Positions 1-7,877 of a stretch of 64,000 nucleotides of DNA are shown here, piece after piece; position 1 is the stretch's first letter; the number at the start of each line of letters is the position of its first letter. The DNA is taken from positions 310,001 through 374,000 of the forward strand of contig JAAEQB010000120.1 of the NCBI GenBank assembly GCA_024231975.1, read 5' to 3'. The notes beneath the pieces are model-generated. The model was not told the DNA's origin and did no database searches. It was given only the letters and a program-made list of their open reading frames with translations. Origin of the DNA: Allobosea sp. (GTDB lineage: Bacteria > Pseudomonadota > Alphaproteobacteria > Rhizobiales > Beijerinckiaceae). The position numbers and the translations under genes are program-made.

Positions 1-20
1 AACATTCCTGAGACACAAAC

Positions 21-54
21 GCCGCCCTGGGAAATTTCCCCGGGCGGCTTTTTT
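21..54 (+). terminator. Rho-independent terminator of an upstream gene
   Basis: A 14-base arm beginning GCCGCCCTGGG pairs with the arm ending CCCCGGGCGGC with one mismatch and is followed directly by a run of six or seven T. The gene it ends lies outside the window. The following 220 bases, up to the pntA start, hold no convincing gene; I see only the leader of pntA there. Confidence 0.85.
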
Positions 55-277
55 GTGCGGCGCACAGGGATTCCGGCGGAAATGGGGCTGTTCTCGCCTG
101 AATCGCCTGGCCCAGTGCTGATCGCGAGCCCACGCAATGGCCGGAGCCATCTATCCGACCCGCACCTCGGAGCTTGCAAAGCGGCCGCGCCTGTCGGATG
201 CCATAAGGGCATGGCTGCACGTTTCGATGTTGCTCGCTAAGCTGAACGGCCGGGCCCACAGCAGAAGGGGGGGCGTA

Positions 278-1852
278 GTGAAGATCGGTTCGCCTAAGGA
301 AATCTTCGCGGGAGAGTCGCGCGTCGCCATGACGCCCGACAGCGCGCTGCAGCTCCAGAAACTGGGCTATGACTGCCTGATCGAGACCGGAGCGGGCCTC
401 GCCGCCGGCTTCACCGACGAGGCCTACCGGGCCGCCGGGGTCAAGGTGGTCGACAACGCCGCGGAGCTCTGGGACGAAGCCGACATCATCGCCAAGGTGC
501 GCCCGCCCGAGACGGCGGAGGCCGAGCGGCTCACGGCCGGCAAGACGCTGATCTCGTTCTTCTATCCTGCGCAGAACAAGGAGCTCATGGAGCTCTGCAA
601 GGACAAGGGCGCCAACGTCATCGCCATGGACATGGTGCCGCGCATCTCGCGCGCCCAGAAGATGGACGCGCTCTCGTCCATGGCCAACATCGCCGGCTAT
701 CGCGCGGTGATCGAGGCCGGCAATAATTTCGGCCGCTTCTTCACCGGCCAGATCACTGCTGCCGGCAAGGTGCCGCCGGCCAAGGTGCTGGTGGTCGGCG
801 CCGGCGTCGCCGGCCTTGCCGCCATCGGTACGGCGACCTCGCTCGGCGCCATCACCTATGCCTTCGACGTCCGCCCGGAAGTGGCCGAGCAGATCGAATC
901 GATGGGCGCCGAGTTCGTCTTCCTCGACTTCAAGGGCCAGCAGCAGGACGGCGCCGCAACCGGCGGCTATGCCGCCCCCTCGAGCCCGGAATTCCGCGAG
1001 GCCCAGCTCAAGAAGTTCCGCGAGCTCGCCCCGCAGATCGACATCGTCATCACCACCGCGCTGATCCCCGGCCGCGATGCGCCGGTGCTGTGGACCAAGG
1101 ACATGGTCGAGGCGATGAAGCCCGGCTCGGTCATCGTCGATCTCGCCGCCGAGCGCGGCGGCAATTGCGAACTGACCAAGCCGGACGAGAAGATCGTCAC
1201 ACCGAACGGGGTCACGATCGTCGGCTACACCGACTTCCCGAGCCGGATGGCGGCGCAGTCTTCGACGCTCTACGCCACCAATATCCGCCACATGATGACG
1301 GACCTGACGCCGGCCAAGGACGGCAAGCCCGTCCACAACATGGAGGACGACGTCATTCGCGGCGCGACGGTGACCTTCGAGGGCGCCATCACCTTCCCGC
1401 CGCCGCCCCCCAAGGTCGCCGCGATCGCGGCCCAGAAGCCGAAGGAGAAGGCCAAGGAGCTGACCCCGGAGGAGAAGCGGGCGCAGGAAGCGGCCGCCTT
1501 CAAGGCTCAGACCCAGTCCCAGCTGATGCTGCTCGGCGTCGGCACGGTGCTGATGCTGATCGTCGGCGCCTATGCGCCGGTGAGCTTCATGAGCCATTTC
1601 ATCGTCTTCGCCCTCGCCTGCTTCGTCGGCTTCCAGGTGATCTGGAACGTGTCGCATTCGCTGCACACGCCGCTGATGGCCGTCACCAACGCGATCTCCG
1701 GCATCATCGTGCTCGGTGCCTTGCTGCAGATCGGCTCGTCCAGCTGGCTCGTCACCTTCCTGGCGATGATCTCGGTGCTGATCGCCTCCATCAACATCGT
1801 CGGCGGCTTCCTGGTCACGCGCCGGATGCTCGCCATGTTCCAGAAGTCCTGA
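278..1852 (+). CDS. pntA: NAD(P) transhydrogenase subunit alpha
   Basis: Alpha subunit of the proton-translocating transhydrogenase, which moves hydride from NADH to NADP+ at the cost of the proton gradient in the inner membrane. I take the GTG at 278 (MKIGSPKEIF) because a purine-rich AGAAGGGGGG stretch precedes it and family members begin there; the longer in-frame extension to 137 is not conserved-looking. The protein has 524 residues. The NAD(H)-binding domain I carries VVGAGVAGLAAIGTA near residue 172. A charged Lys/Glu linker leads to four C-terminal membrane helices from about residue 415. This is the fused, E. coli-like form rather than the split PntAA/PntAB found in many alphaproteobacteria. 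pntB follows after 10 bases. Confidence 0.95.
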   Translation: MKIGSPKEIFAGESRVAMTPDSALQLQKLGYDCLIETGAGLAAGFTDEAYRAAGVKVVDNAAELWDEADIIAKVRPPETAEAERLTAGKTLISFFYPAQNKELMELCKDKGANVIAMDMVPRISRAQKMDALSSMANIAGYRAVIEAGNNFGRFFTGQITAAGKVPPAKVLVVGAGVAGLAAIGTATSLGAITYAFDVRPEVAEQIESMGAEFVFLDFKGQQQDGAATGGYAAPSSPEFREAQLKKFRELAPQIDIVITTALIPGRDAPVLWTKDMVEAMKPGSVIVDLAAERGGNCELTKPDEKIVTPNGVTIVGYTDFPSRMAAQSSTLYATNIRHMMTDLTPAKDGKPVHNMEDDVIRGATVTFEGAITFPPPPPKVAAIAAQKPKEKAKELTPEEKRAQEAAAFKAQTQSQLMLLGVGTVLMLIVGAYAPVSFMSHFIVFALACFVGFQVIWNVSHSLHTPLMAVTNAISGIIVLGALLQIGSSSWLVTFLAMISVLIASINIVGGFLVTRRMLAMFQKS

Positions 1853-1862
1853 GGGGGCCGCA

Positions 1863-3296
1863 GTGAGCATCGGTATCGTTTCAGCGGCCTATATCTCCGC
1901 AGCCATCCTGTTCATCCTCTCCCTCGGCGGCCTCTCGAACCAGGAAAGCGCCAAGCGCGCGGTCTGGTACGGCATCGTCGGCATGGCGCTCGCCGTCATC
2001 GCCACGGTCTTCGGCCCCGGCAGCGGCAAGCTCTGGCTCGTCATCGTCATGTTCGCCATCGCCGCCGCGATCGGCTGGCAGGTGGCGATGAAGGTGCAGA
2101 TGACGGAAATGCCGCAGCTGGTCGCGGCGCTGCACTCTTTCGTCGGTCTCGCCGCGGTCTTGATCGGCTTCAACGCGCATATCGAGCTCGCCGCGGTGAT
2201 GAAGCTCGACGCGGCCGCCCGCGAGGCGCTGACGGGCTTTGCCGGCGTGCTGGCGCACAAGACCGGGGTCGAAATCAGCATTCTGAAGGTCGAGGTCTTC
2301 CTCGGCGTCTTCATCGGCGCGGTCACCTTCACCGGCTCGATCATCGCCTTCGGCAAGCTCGCCGGAAAGGTCGACGGCAAGGCCAAGAAGCTGGCCGGCG
2401 GCCATATGCTCAATGCCGGCGCCGCCGCGCTCTCGCTGCTGCTGCTGATCCTCTACGTGCAGGGGGCGGGCTTCTGGGCGCTCTTCCTGATGACGCTGCT
2501 GGCCTTCTTCATCGGCTACCACCTGATCATGGGCATCGGCGGTGCCGACATGCCGGTCGTGGTCTCGATGCTGAACAGCTATTCCGGCTGGGCGGCGGCT
2601 GCGATCGGCTTCACGCTCGGCAACGACCTGCTGATCGTCGTCGGCGCGCTTGTCGGCTCGTCGGGCGCGATCCTCAGCTACATCATGTGCAAGGCAATGA
2701 ACCGTTCCTTCATCTCGGTCATCCTCGGCGGCTTCGGCAACACCACCGGACCGGCGCAGGCGATCGAGGGCGAGCAGATCGCGATCGATGTCGACGGCGT
2801 CGCGACCGCGCTGAACGACGCCGACAGCGTCATCATCGTGCCGGGCTACGGCATGGCGGTGGCGCAGGCGCAGCAGTCGGTCTCGGAGCTGACCCGCAAG
2901 CTGCGCTCCGCCGGCAAGGAGGTGCGCTTCGCCATCCACCCGGTCGCCGGGCGCCTGCCGGGCCATATGAACGTGCTGCTCGCCGAGGCGAAGGTACCCT
3001 ACGACATCGTCATGGAAATGGACGAGATCAACGAGGACTTCCCCTCGACGGACGTCGCGATCGTCATCGGCTCGAACGACATCGTCAATCCGGCGGCGCA
3101 GGAGGACCCGAACTCGCCGATCGCCGGCATGCCGGTGCTCGAGGTCTGGAAGGCGAAGCAGGTCTTCGTCTCCAAGCGCGGCCAGGGCACGGGCTATTCC
3201 GGCATCGAGAACCCGCTCTTCTACAAGGAGAACACGCGGATGTTCTACGGCGACGCCAAGAAGAGCCTCGACGAACTCCTGCCCAAGATCGCTTGA
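1863..3296 (+). CDS. pntB: NAD(P) transhydrogenase subunit beta
   Basis: Beta subunit of the same transhydrogenase. The first 270 or so residues are a bundle of hydrophobic helices (for example ISAAILFILSLGGLS and ALSLLLLILYVQ), forming most of the proton channel. The C-terminal domain III binds NADP(H), with VIIVPGYGMAVAQAQ near residue 323 and a RGQGTGYSGIENPLF stretch near the end. The start is GTG, 10 bases after the pntA stop, so the two are co-transcribed. At 477 residues it is full length. A strong hairpin terminator follows at 3386, shared with the convergent CoA-transferase operon. Confidence 0.96.
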   Translation: MSIGIVSAAYISAAILFILSLGGLSNQESAKRAVWYGIVGMALAVIATVFGPGSGKLWLVIVMFAIAAAIGWQVAMKVQMTEMPQLVAALHSFVGLAAVLIGFNAHIELAAVMKLDAAAREALTGFAGVLAHKTGVEISILKVEVFLGVFIGAVTFTGSIIAFGKLAGKVDGKAKKLAGGHMLNAGAAALSLLLLILYVQGAGFWALFLMTLLAFFIGYHLIMGIGGADMPVVVSMLNSYSGWAAAAIGFTLGNDLLIVVGALVGSSGAILSYIMCKAMNRSFISVILGGFGNTTGPAQAIEGEQIAIDVDGVATALNDADSVIIVPGYGMAVAQAQQSVSELTRKLRSAGKEVRFAIHPVAGRLPGHMNVLLAEAKVPYDIVMEMDEINEDFPSTDVAIVIGSNDIVNPAAQEDPNSPIAGMPVLEVWKAKQVFVSKRGQGTGYSGIENPLFYKENTRMFYGDAKKSLDELLPKIA

Positions 3297-3385
3297 TCGC
3301 GCAGATCCTGCAGCCCGGGCTCACCGGGCTGCACGGTGTTCTGCTCGCTGGCTGATAGGTTGGGAGCGACCGGCAGAAACAGAAA

Positions 3386-3423
3386 AGCCCGCCTGGCGAG
3401 ATCGCCGGGCGGGCTGATTTTTT
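3386..3423. terminator. Bidirectional terminator between pntB and the CoA-transferase operon
   Basis: Arms AGCCCGCCTGGCGA and TCGCCGGGCGGGCT (one G-U pair) enclose a two-base gap, followed by six T; the minus strand reads AAAA before the stem, so it can serve both converging units. A second hairpin without a T run (CAGCCCGG/CCGGGCTG) lies at 3311-3331. Confidence 0.85.
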
Positions 3424-3439
3424 GCGCGGAGGAGCCGGC

Positions 3440-4102
3440 TCAGGCGGCTTTCGCCAGCTCCGGCGCAACCATGAAGGGCGCCGCCGTCTTGGCCTTGACC
3501 TCGTCGAGCGAGACGTCCGGCGCCAGCTCGATCAGGGTCAGCCCACCGCCCTTGGCCTTGTCGCAGGCCATGACGCAGAGATCGGTGATGATCAGGTCGA
3601 CCACGCCCTGCCCGGTTAGCGGCAGCGAGCAGCGCTCCAGCACCTTGGATTCGCCCGCCTTGTTGGCGTGATCCATCACCACGATCACCTTCTTGACGCC
3701 CGCGACGAGGTCCATCGCGCCGCCCATGCCCTTCACCATCTTGCCGGGGATGGTCCAGTTGGCGATGTCGCCATTGGCGGCGACTTCCATAGCGCCGAGG
3801 ATGGTCAGGTCGATATGGCCGCCGCGGATCATCGCGAACGAGTCGGCCGAGGAGAAGAAGCTCGAGCTCGGCAGGACCGTGATCGTCTGCTTGCCGGCAT
3901 TGATCAGGTCGGGATCGGCCTCGCCCTCATAGGGGAAGGGGCCGATGCCGAGCAGGCCATTCTCCGACTGCAGCGTCACGTCGACGCCCTCGGGGATGTA
4001 GTTCGCCACCAGCGTCGGGATGCCGATGCCGAGATTGACGTAGAAGCCGTCCTGCAGCTCCTTGGCGGCACGGGCGGCCACCTGTTCACGGGTCCAGGCC
4101 AT
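3440..4102 (-). CDS. scoB: 3-oxoacid CoA-transferase subunit B (SCOT type, pca operon)
   Basis: Beta subunit of a class I CoA-transferase that moves CoA from succinyl-CoA to a 3-oxoacid. The catalytic glutamate sits in SENGLLG (Glu47). The sequence IPGKMVKGMGGAMDLVAGVKK and the FFSSADSFAMIRGGH stretch are typical of succinyl-CoA:3-oxoacid CoA-transferases, more so than of PcaJ. Its place at the end of a pcaF operon under a PcaQ-type regulator nevertheless suggests 3-oxoadipate as a physiological substrate. The start overlaps the stop of subunit A by one base (TGATG), a translational-coupling arrangement. It has 220 residues, normal for the family. Substrate choice is inferred and would need assay. 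Confidence 0.9.
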   Translation of the reverse strand: MAWTREQVAARAAKELQDGFYVNLGIGIPTLVANYIPEGVDVTLQSENGLLGIGPFPYEGEADPDLINAGKQTITVLPSSSFFSSADSFAMIRGGHIDLTILGAMEVAANGDIANWTIPGKMVKGMGGAMDLVAGVKKVIVVMDHANKAGESKVLERCSLPLTGQGVVDLIITDLCVMACDKAKGGGLTLIELAPDVSLDEVKAKTAAPFMVAPELAKAA

Positions 4103-4812
4103 CAGGCGGTCTCCCTCTTGCGCTCGGTGAGCTTCTCGATCTTCTTCTCGTTGATCGTGCTCTTGATCAGGCGGTCGACATAGATGCCGGGCGTGTGGAT
4201 CGCCTCGGGATCGAGCGAGCCGACCGGCACGATCTCCTCGACCTCGGCGACGGTGACCTTGCCGGCGGTCGCCATGTTCGGGTTGAAATTGCGCGCGGTG
4301 CGCCGGTAGACGAGGTTGCCGGCCGTGTCGGCCTTCCAGGCCTTGACGATGGCGAGATCGGCTCGCAGCCAGGTCTCGCGAACGTAAAGCTGGCCCTCGA
4401 ACTCCTCGACCGGCTTGCCCTCGGCGACGACGGTGCCGACGCCGGTCTTGGTGTAGAAGGCCGGGATGCCGGCGCCGCCGGCGCGGATGCGCTCGGCCAG
4501 CGTGCCCTGCGGGTTCAGCTCAAGCTCAAGCTCGCCGGAAAGGTATTGCTGCTCGAACAGCTTGTTCTCGCCGACATAGGACGCGATCATCTTCTTGATC
4601 TGCCGCGTCTGCAGCAGCATCCACAGGCCGAAGCCGTCGGCGCCGGCATTGTTCGAGATCACCGTCAGATTCTTCACGCCGGAATCGCGGATCTGCGGGA
4701 TCAGGCTCTCGGGATTGCCGGACAGCCCGAAGCCGCCCGACATGATCGTCATCCCGTCGAACAGCAGCCCGTCCAGGGCCGCCGCCGGGCTGTCATAGAC
4801 CTTCTGCGTCAT
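4102..4812 (-). CDS. scoA: 3-oxoacid CoA-transferase subunit A (SCOT type, pca operon)
   Basis: Alpha subunit partnering the downstream subunit B. The CoA-binding loop GGFGLSGNPE is at residues 26-35, and SNNAGADGFG, ASYVGENK and LNPQGTLAERIRAGGAGIPAFYT follow in the family order. ASYVGENK and GTLAERIRAGGAGIPAFYT match ScoA-type rather than PcaI-type subunits as I remember them. 236 residues is full length. It sits 46 bases after pcaF and is cotranscribed with it. The likely role is activation of 3-oxoadipate to 3-oxoadipyl-CoA just before PcaF thiolysis, or acetoacetate activation; the sequence alone does not decide. Confidence 0.9.
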   Translation of the reverse strand: MTQKVYDSPAAALDGLLFDGMTIMSGGFGLSGNPESLIPQIRDSGVKNLTVISNNAGADGFGLWMLLQTRQIKKMIASYVGENKLFEQQYLSGELELELNPQGTLAERIRAGGAGIPAFYTKTGVGTVVAEGKPVEEFEGQLYVRETWLRADLAIVKAWKADTAGNLVYRRTARNFNPNMATAGKVTVAEVEEIVPVGSLDPEAIHTPGIYVDRLIKSTINEKKIEKLTERKRETA

Positions 4813-4858
4813 TCAGTTTCACTCCCTTTGTCGTTGCTTCGCCTGAGGCGGCTTGCCG

Positions 4859-6067
4859 TCAGGCGCGTTCGAGTCCGATGGCGATGCCCTGGCCGACACC
4901 GATGCACATGGTGGCGAGCGCGCGGCGCTTGCCAGTGAGCGACAGTTCCAGCGCGGCGGTGCCGGCGATGCGGGCGCCCGACATGCCGAGCGGGTGGCCG
5001 AGCGCGATCGCCCCGCCGTTCGGGTTAACATGGGCGCCATCTTCCGCGATGCCGAGCTCGCGCAGCACGGCGATGCCCTGGCTGGCGAAGGCCTCGTTGA
5101 GCTCGACGATGTCGAAGTCCGTCGGCTTGATGCCCAGCTGCTCGCACAGTTTGCGCGTCGCCGGGATCGGGCCGAGGCCCATGACGCGCGGCGCGACGCC
5201 GCCCGTTGCGCCACCAAGGACACGCGCCAGCGGGGTCAGCCCGTATTTGGCCGCCGCCTTCTCGGAGGCGACGATCAGCGCCGCGGCGCCGTCATTGACG
5301 CCCGAGGCGTTGCCGGCGGTGACCGTGCCGACTTCCTTCCTGAAGGGCGTCGGCAGCTTGGCGAGCTTCTCCAGCGTGGTGTCGCCGCGCGGATGCTCGT
5401 CGCTCTCGACGCGGACGGGATCGCCCTTGCGCTGCGGGATGACGACCGGAACGATCTCCTTGCCGAGCCGGCCGTTCTGCTGGGCGGCGACGGCCTTGAG
5501 CTGCGAGCGCAGGGCGAAGGCATCCTGGTCGGCGCGGCTGATCTTGCAGTCGGCCGCGACGTTCTCGCCGGTCTCCGGCATGGAATCGATGCCGTACTGT
5601 GCCTTCATCAGCGGGTTGACGAAGCGCCAGCCGATGGTGGTGTCGTGGATCTCGGCATGGCGCGAGAAGGCGCTGTCGGCCTTGGGCAGGACGAAGGGCG
5701 CGCGCGACATGCTCTCGACGCCGCCAGCGATCATCAGTTCGGCCTCGCCAGCCTTGATCGCCCGAGCCGCGGCGATCACCGCATCCATGCCCGAGCCGCA
5801 GAGCCGGTTCATGGTGGTGCCGGGCACCTCCTTCGGCAGGCCGGCGAGCAGCAGCGACATGCGCGCGACATTGCGGTTGTCCTCGCCCGCCTGGTTGGCG
5901 CAGCCGAAGATCACATCGTCGACAGCGCCGAAATCGACGCCCGGATTGCGCTCGATCAGGGCCTTCAGCGGCACGGCGCCGAGATCGTCCGCCCGCACCG
6001 ACGAGAGAGAGCCGCCGAAACGGCCGATCGGCGTGCGGACATAGGCGCAGATGAAGGCTTCACTCAT
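4859..6067 (-). CDS. pcaF: 3-oxoadipyl-CoA thiolase
   Basis: Thiolase of the beta-ketoadipate pathway, cleaving 3-oxoadipyl-CoA with CoA into succinyl-CoA and acetyl-CoA. The start (MSEAFICAYVRTPIGRFGG) is the usual PcaF N-terminus. The nucleophile Cys90 lies in NRLCGSGMDA, the base His358 in GHPLGMSGAR and the second cysteine Cys388 in CIGVGQG. 402 residues is the family length. It is the first gene of a minus-strand operon pcaF-scoA-scoB, divergent from a PcaQ-type activator gene 187 bases away, with a PcaQ-like box in between. A general acetyl-CoA acetyltransferase activity is the alternative, less likely in this context. Confidence 0.93.
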   Translation of the reverse strand: MSEAFICAYVRTPIGRFGGSLSSVRADDLGAVPLKALIERNPGVDFGAVDDVIFGCANQAGEDNRNVARMSLLLAGLPKEVPGTTMNRLCGSGMDAVIAAARAIKAGEAELMIAGGVESMSRAPFVLPKADSAFSRHAEIHDTTIGWRFVNPLMKAQYGIDSMPETGENVAADCKISRADQDAFALRSQLKAVAAQQNGRLGKEIVPVVIPQRKGDPVRVESDEHPRGDTTLEKLAKLPTPFRKEVGTVTAGNASGVNDGAAALIVASEKAAAKYGLTPLARVLGGATGGVAPRVMGLGPIPATRKLCEQLGIKPTDFDIVELNEAFASQGIAVLRELGIAEDGAHVNPNGGAIALGHPLGMSGARIAGTAALELSLTGKRRALATMCIGVGQGIAIGLERA

Positions 6068-6232
6068 GCGGGAAAACCCTTGTTGTTTCCTCGAATGCCA
6101 TGCGCCGCCGGATGCGACGAAGGCGATTCTCTTTTTGCCCGGACCGCTGGTGCCGAAGCTCCCGGCGTCTGCTTGTGCCGGGAATATGCAGCAGCGAAAC
6201 TCTTATGTTAAATGAAATCACTGCCCAAGATA

Positions 6233-6248
6233 ATAACCAGGAGGTTAT
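6233..6248. promoter_or_regulatory. PcaQ-type operator overlapping the pcaQ ribosome binding site
   Basis: ATAACC-AGGA-GGTTAT is a perfect inverted repeat that matches the PcaQ box I recall from Sinorhizobium (ATAACC-N4-GGTTAA). It lies in the pcaF/pcaQ divergent region. The Shine-Dalgarno AGGAGG of pcaQ (6239-6244) is inside it, 10 bases before the ATG at 6255. Confidence 0.75.
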
Positions 6249-6254
6249 CGAGCC

Positions 6255-7205
6255 ATGGTTGAGCCGCGCCTGTCGACGATGGATCGGCGCATCAAGTTCC
6301 GCCATCTGCGCTGCTTCATCGAGGTCGCGCGGCTGAAGAGCGTCGTCAAGGCGGCTTCGGTGCTCCATGTCAGCCAGCCCGCGATCTCCAAGACCGTGCA
6401 GGAACTCGAAGAGCTCCTGGGCGCCGCCCTGTTCGAGCCCAACCGCCGGACCATGCTGCTCACCGGCGCCGGCGAGATCTTCCTGCGCTATGCCAGCGCC
6501 AGCGTCACGGCGCTGAAGCAGGGCATGCGGATGGTCGGCGGCGACGAGATGTCGCCGGAGCATGCCTTCACCGTCGGGGCGCTGCCGACGGCGTCGGCCC
6601 GGATCCTGCCGGCCGCCATCGCCCATCTGACGCAGCGCTATGAACGCCTGAGGCCCCGGGTCGTGACCGGGGCGAACGACGTGCTGATGGCGCAGCTGCG
6701 GCTCGGCGACGTCGATCTCGTCATCGGGCGCATGGCTGCGCCGGAGACGATGACGGGCTTCAATTTCGAGCACCTCTATTCCGAGCGGATCGGCCTGGTG
6801 GTCCGGCCGGAGCACCCCTTGCTTCATGCGGAAGCGTTCGCCCTGGCCGCGATCGCACAGTATCAGCTGCTGATGCCTCCGCCGGGATCGGTGATCAGCT
6901 CGACGGTCGAGCGCTATATGATCGCCAATTCGATCCAGCCCCGCGCGGGTGTGATCGAGACCGTCTCGGACGCCTTCGCCCGCGGCTATCTCAGGCAGAC
7001 CGATGCGATCTGGTTCATTTCAGAAGGCGTGGTCGCCGAGGACGTCGCCAGCGGCCAGCTCGCCTTGCTGCCGGCCCATACCGAGGACACGCTGGGGCCG
7101 GTCGGCCTGACGACGCGAGCCGACGCCGTCCTGTCCCTGTCGGCCCAGATCTTCATCGCGGCGCTGAGGGAGATCGCGGCCGGCTGGCGCGCGGGAGGCT
7201 CTTGA
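6255..7205 (+). CDS. pcaQ: LysR-family activator of protocatechuate catabolism, PcaQ-like
   Basis: LysR-type regulator of 316 residues. The N-terminal winged helix-turn-helix covers about residues 17-75 (FRHLRCFIEVARLKSVVKAA, then HVSQPAISKTVQELEELLG). The opening MDRRIKFRHL is a PcaQ hallmark. The C-terminal half is the effector-binding domain. I use the ATG at 6255, which has AGGAGG upstream; family alignment would also allow ATG 6279, but that has no clear ribosome binding site. The gene diverges from pcaF and shares with it a PcaQ-like palindrome, so it probably activates the operon and represses or tunes itself. No pcaDCHGB genes are in the window. Confidence 0.85.
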   Translation: MVEPRLSTMDRRIKFRHLRCFIEVARLKSVVKAASVLHVSQPAISKTVQELEELLGAALFEPNRRTMLLTGAGEIFLRYASASVTALKQGMRMVGGDEMSPEHAFTVGALPTASARILPAAIAHLTQRYERLRPRVVTGANDVLMAQLRLGDVDLVIGRMAAPETMTGFNFEHLYSERIGLVVRPEHPLLHAEAFALAAIAQYQLLMPPPGSVISSTVERYMIANSIQPRAGVIETVSDAFARGYLRQTDAIWFISEGVVAEDVASGQLALLPAHTEDTLGPVGLTTRADAVLSLSAQIFIAALREIAAGWRAGGS

Positions 7206-7328
7206 AGAGCCAAGACCGCAACGATTTCGAGGGCGCTTTCCAGCTGAAAAAAACGCGGGCCGCCCCGGGCGACCGGAGGAAGACCCGGGACCCATTTCGG
7301 AACCTCTATCGGAAAGGCTCAGGAATGG

Positions 7329-7360
7329 ATCCCGGATCTACGCTTCGCTTCGTCCGGGAT
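7329..7360. repeat. Intergenic palindrome, GGATC-CGCTTCGCT family
   Basis: Arms ATCCCGGA and TCCGGGAT enclose TCTACGCTTCGCTTCG and are followed by GACGG. A diverged copy in the opposite orientation is at 20916-20954. The rest of the 230-base gap between pcaQ and gapR shows nothing I can name apart from GC-rich hairpin-prone sequence near 7250. Confidence 0.6.
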
Positions 7361-7436
7361 GACGGCGTGATGGATATCGAAGCCCGAGCTCGCGAAAACG
7401 CGCGCCCTATTTTTTGGCCAGGCCCTGACGAGGGCC

Positions 7437-7679
7437 TCAGGCGCTCTCGCCGACCGCCTGCAGATAGAGGTCGAGGATCGCCTCCTCCTCCTTGCGCTCG
7501 TCGAGATCGCGCTTGCGCAGCGCGATCACCTTGCGCAGCACCTTGACGTCGTAGCCGTTGCCCTTGGCCTCGGCATAGACCTCCTTGATGTCGTCGGCGA
7601 TCGTCTTCTTCTCTTCCTCGAGCCGCTCGATGCGCTGCACGATGCTCTTGAGCTGATCGCCTGCAACCGGATCGTCCAT
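7437..7679 (-). CDS. gapR: GapR-like nucleoid-associated protein (DUF2312)
   Basis: Small alphaproteobacterial DNA-binding protein which, in Caulobacter, encircles over-twisted DNA ahead of replication and transcription forks. I start it at MDDPVAGDQLKSIVQRIERL (80 residues), since GapR proteins start near this point; the upstream extension to 7721 is not family-like. Two long charged helices are visible (IERLEEEKKTIADDIKEVY) followed by the conserved GNGYDVKVLRKVIALRKRD. Length fits the family. It is transcribed alone, with intergenic repeat elements upstream. Confidence 0.92.
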   Translation of the reverse strand: MDDPVAGDQLKSIVQRIERLEEEKKTIADDIKEVYAEAKGNGYDVKVLRKVIALRKRDLDERKEEEAILDLYLQAVGESA

Positions 7680-7767
7680 TCTCAAAACCTCTCTACGGAA
7701 TTTGGCCGCAGGGGTTCGCAAGGATGGGCGGCAAGGTCAAGCAAGAACGGCGCGCAGTTCACATCTC

Positions 7768-7820
7768 TAGAGCATTGCGCGAAAAAGTGGGCACCGGTTT
7801 TTCGCGCAAGCAATGCTCTA
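7768..7820. repeat. Rhizobiales-type AGAGCAT palindromic repeat, copy 1
   Basis: TAGAGCATTGC pairs with GCAATGCTCTA, and inside it GCGCGAAAAA pairs with TTTTTCGCGC around GTGGGCACCGG. A diverged relative is at 8766-8822 with the same order GAGCAT, GCGAAA, GTGG, ACCG, TTTGCG. Repeats of this type are common between genes in Rhizobiales. Confidence 0.75.
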
Positions 7821-7833
7821 AACTCTGAGAATC

Positions 7834-7877
7834 GATCACGTCGCCTTTTGACGGAACCGTCAAAAGGCGACGTGATC
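7834..7877. repeat. Perfect 21-base inverted repeat at the 3' end of the amidohydrolase gene
   Basis: The arms run 7834-7854 and 7857-7877 with two bases between them; the core is CGTCGCCTTTTGAC. The right arm encodes the last residues (DHVAF) and the TGA stop of the minus-strand amidohydrolase gene. There is no T run, so it is a stem-loop of unknown effect rather than a classic terminator. Confidence 0.8.

Noticed and set aside
137..277. N-terminal extension of pntA
   Set aside because: The added 47 residues are Arg/Ser-rich and not family-like; GTG 278 has the ribosome binding site and the conserved start.
3311..3331. Terminator CAGCCCGG/CCGGGCTG directly after pntB
   Set aside because: It lacks a T run; the stronger hairpin with six T at 3386 is the better terminator.
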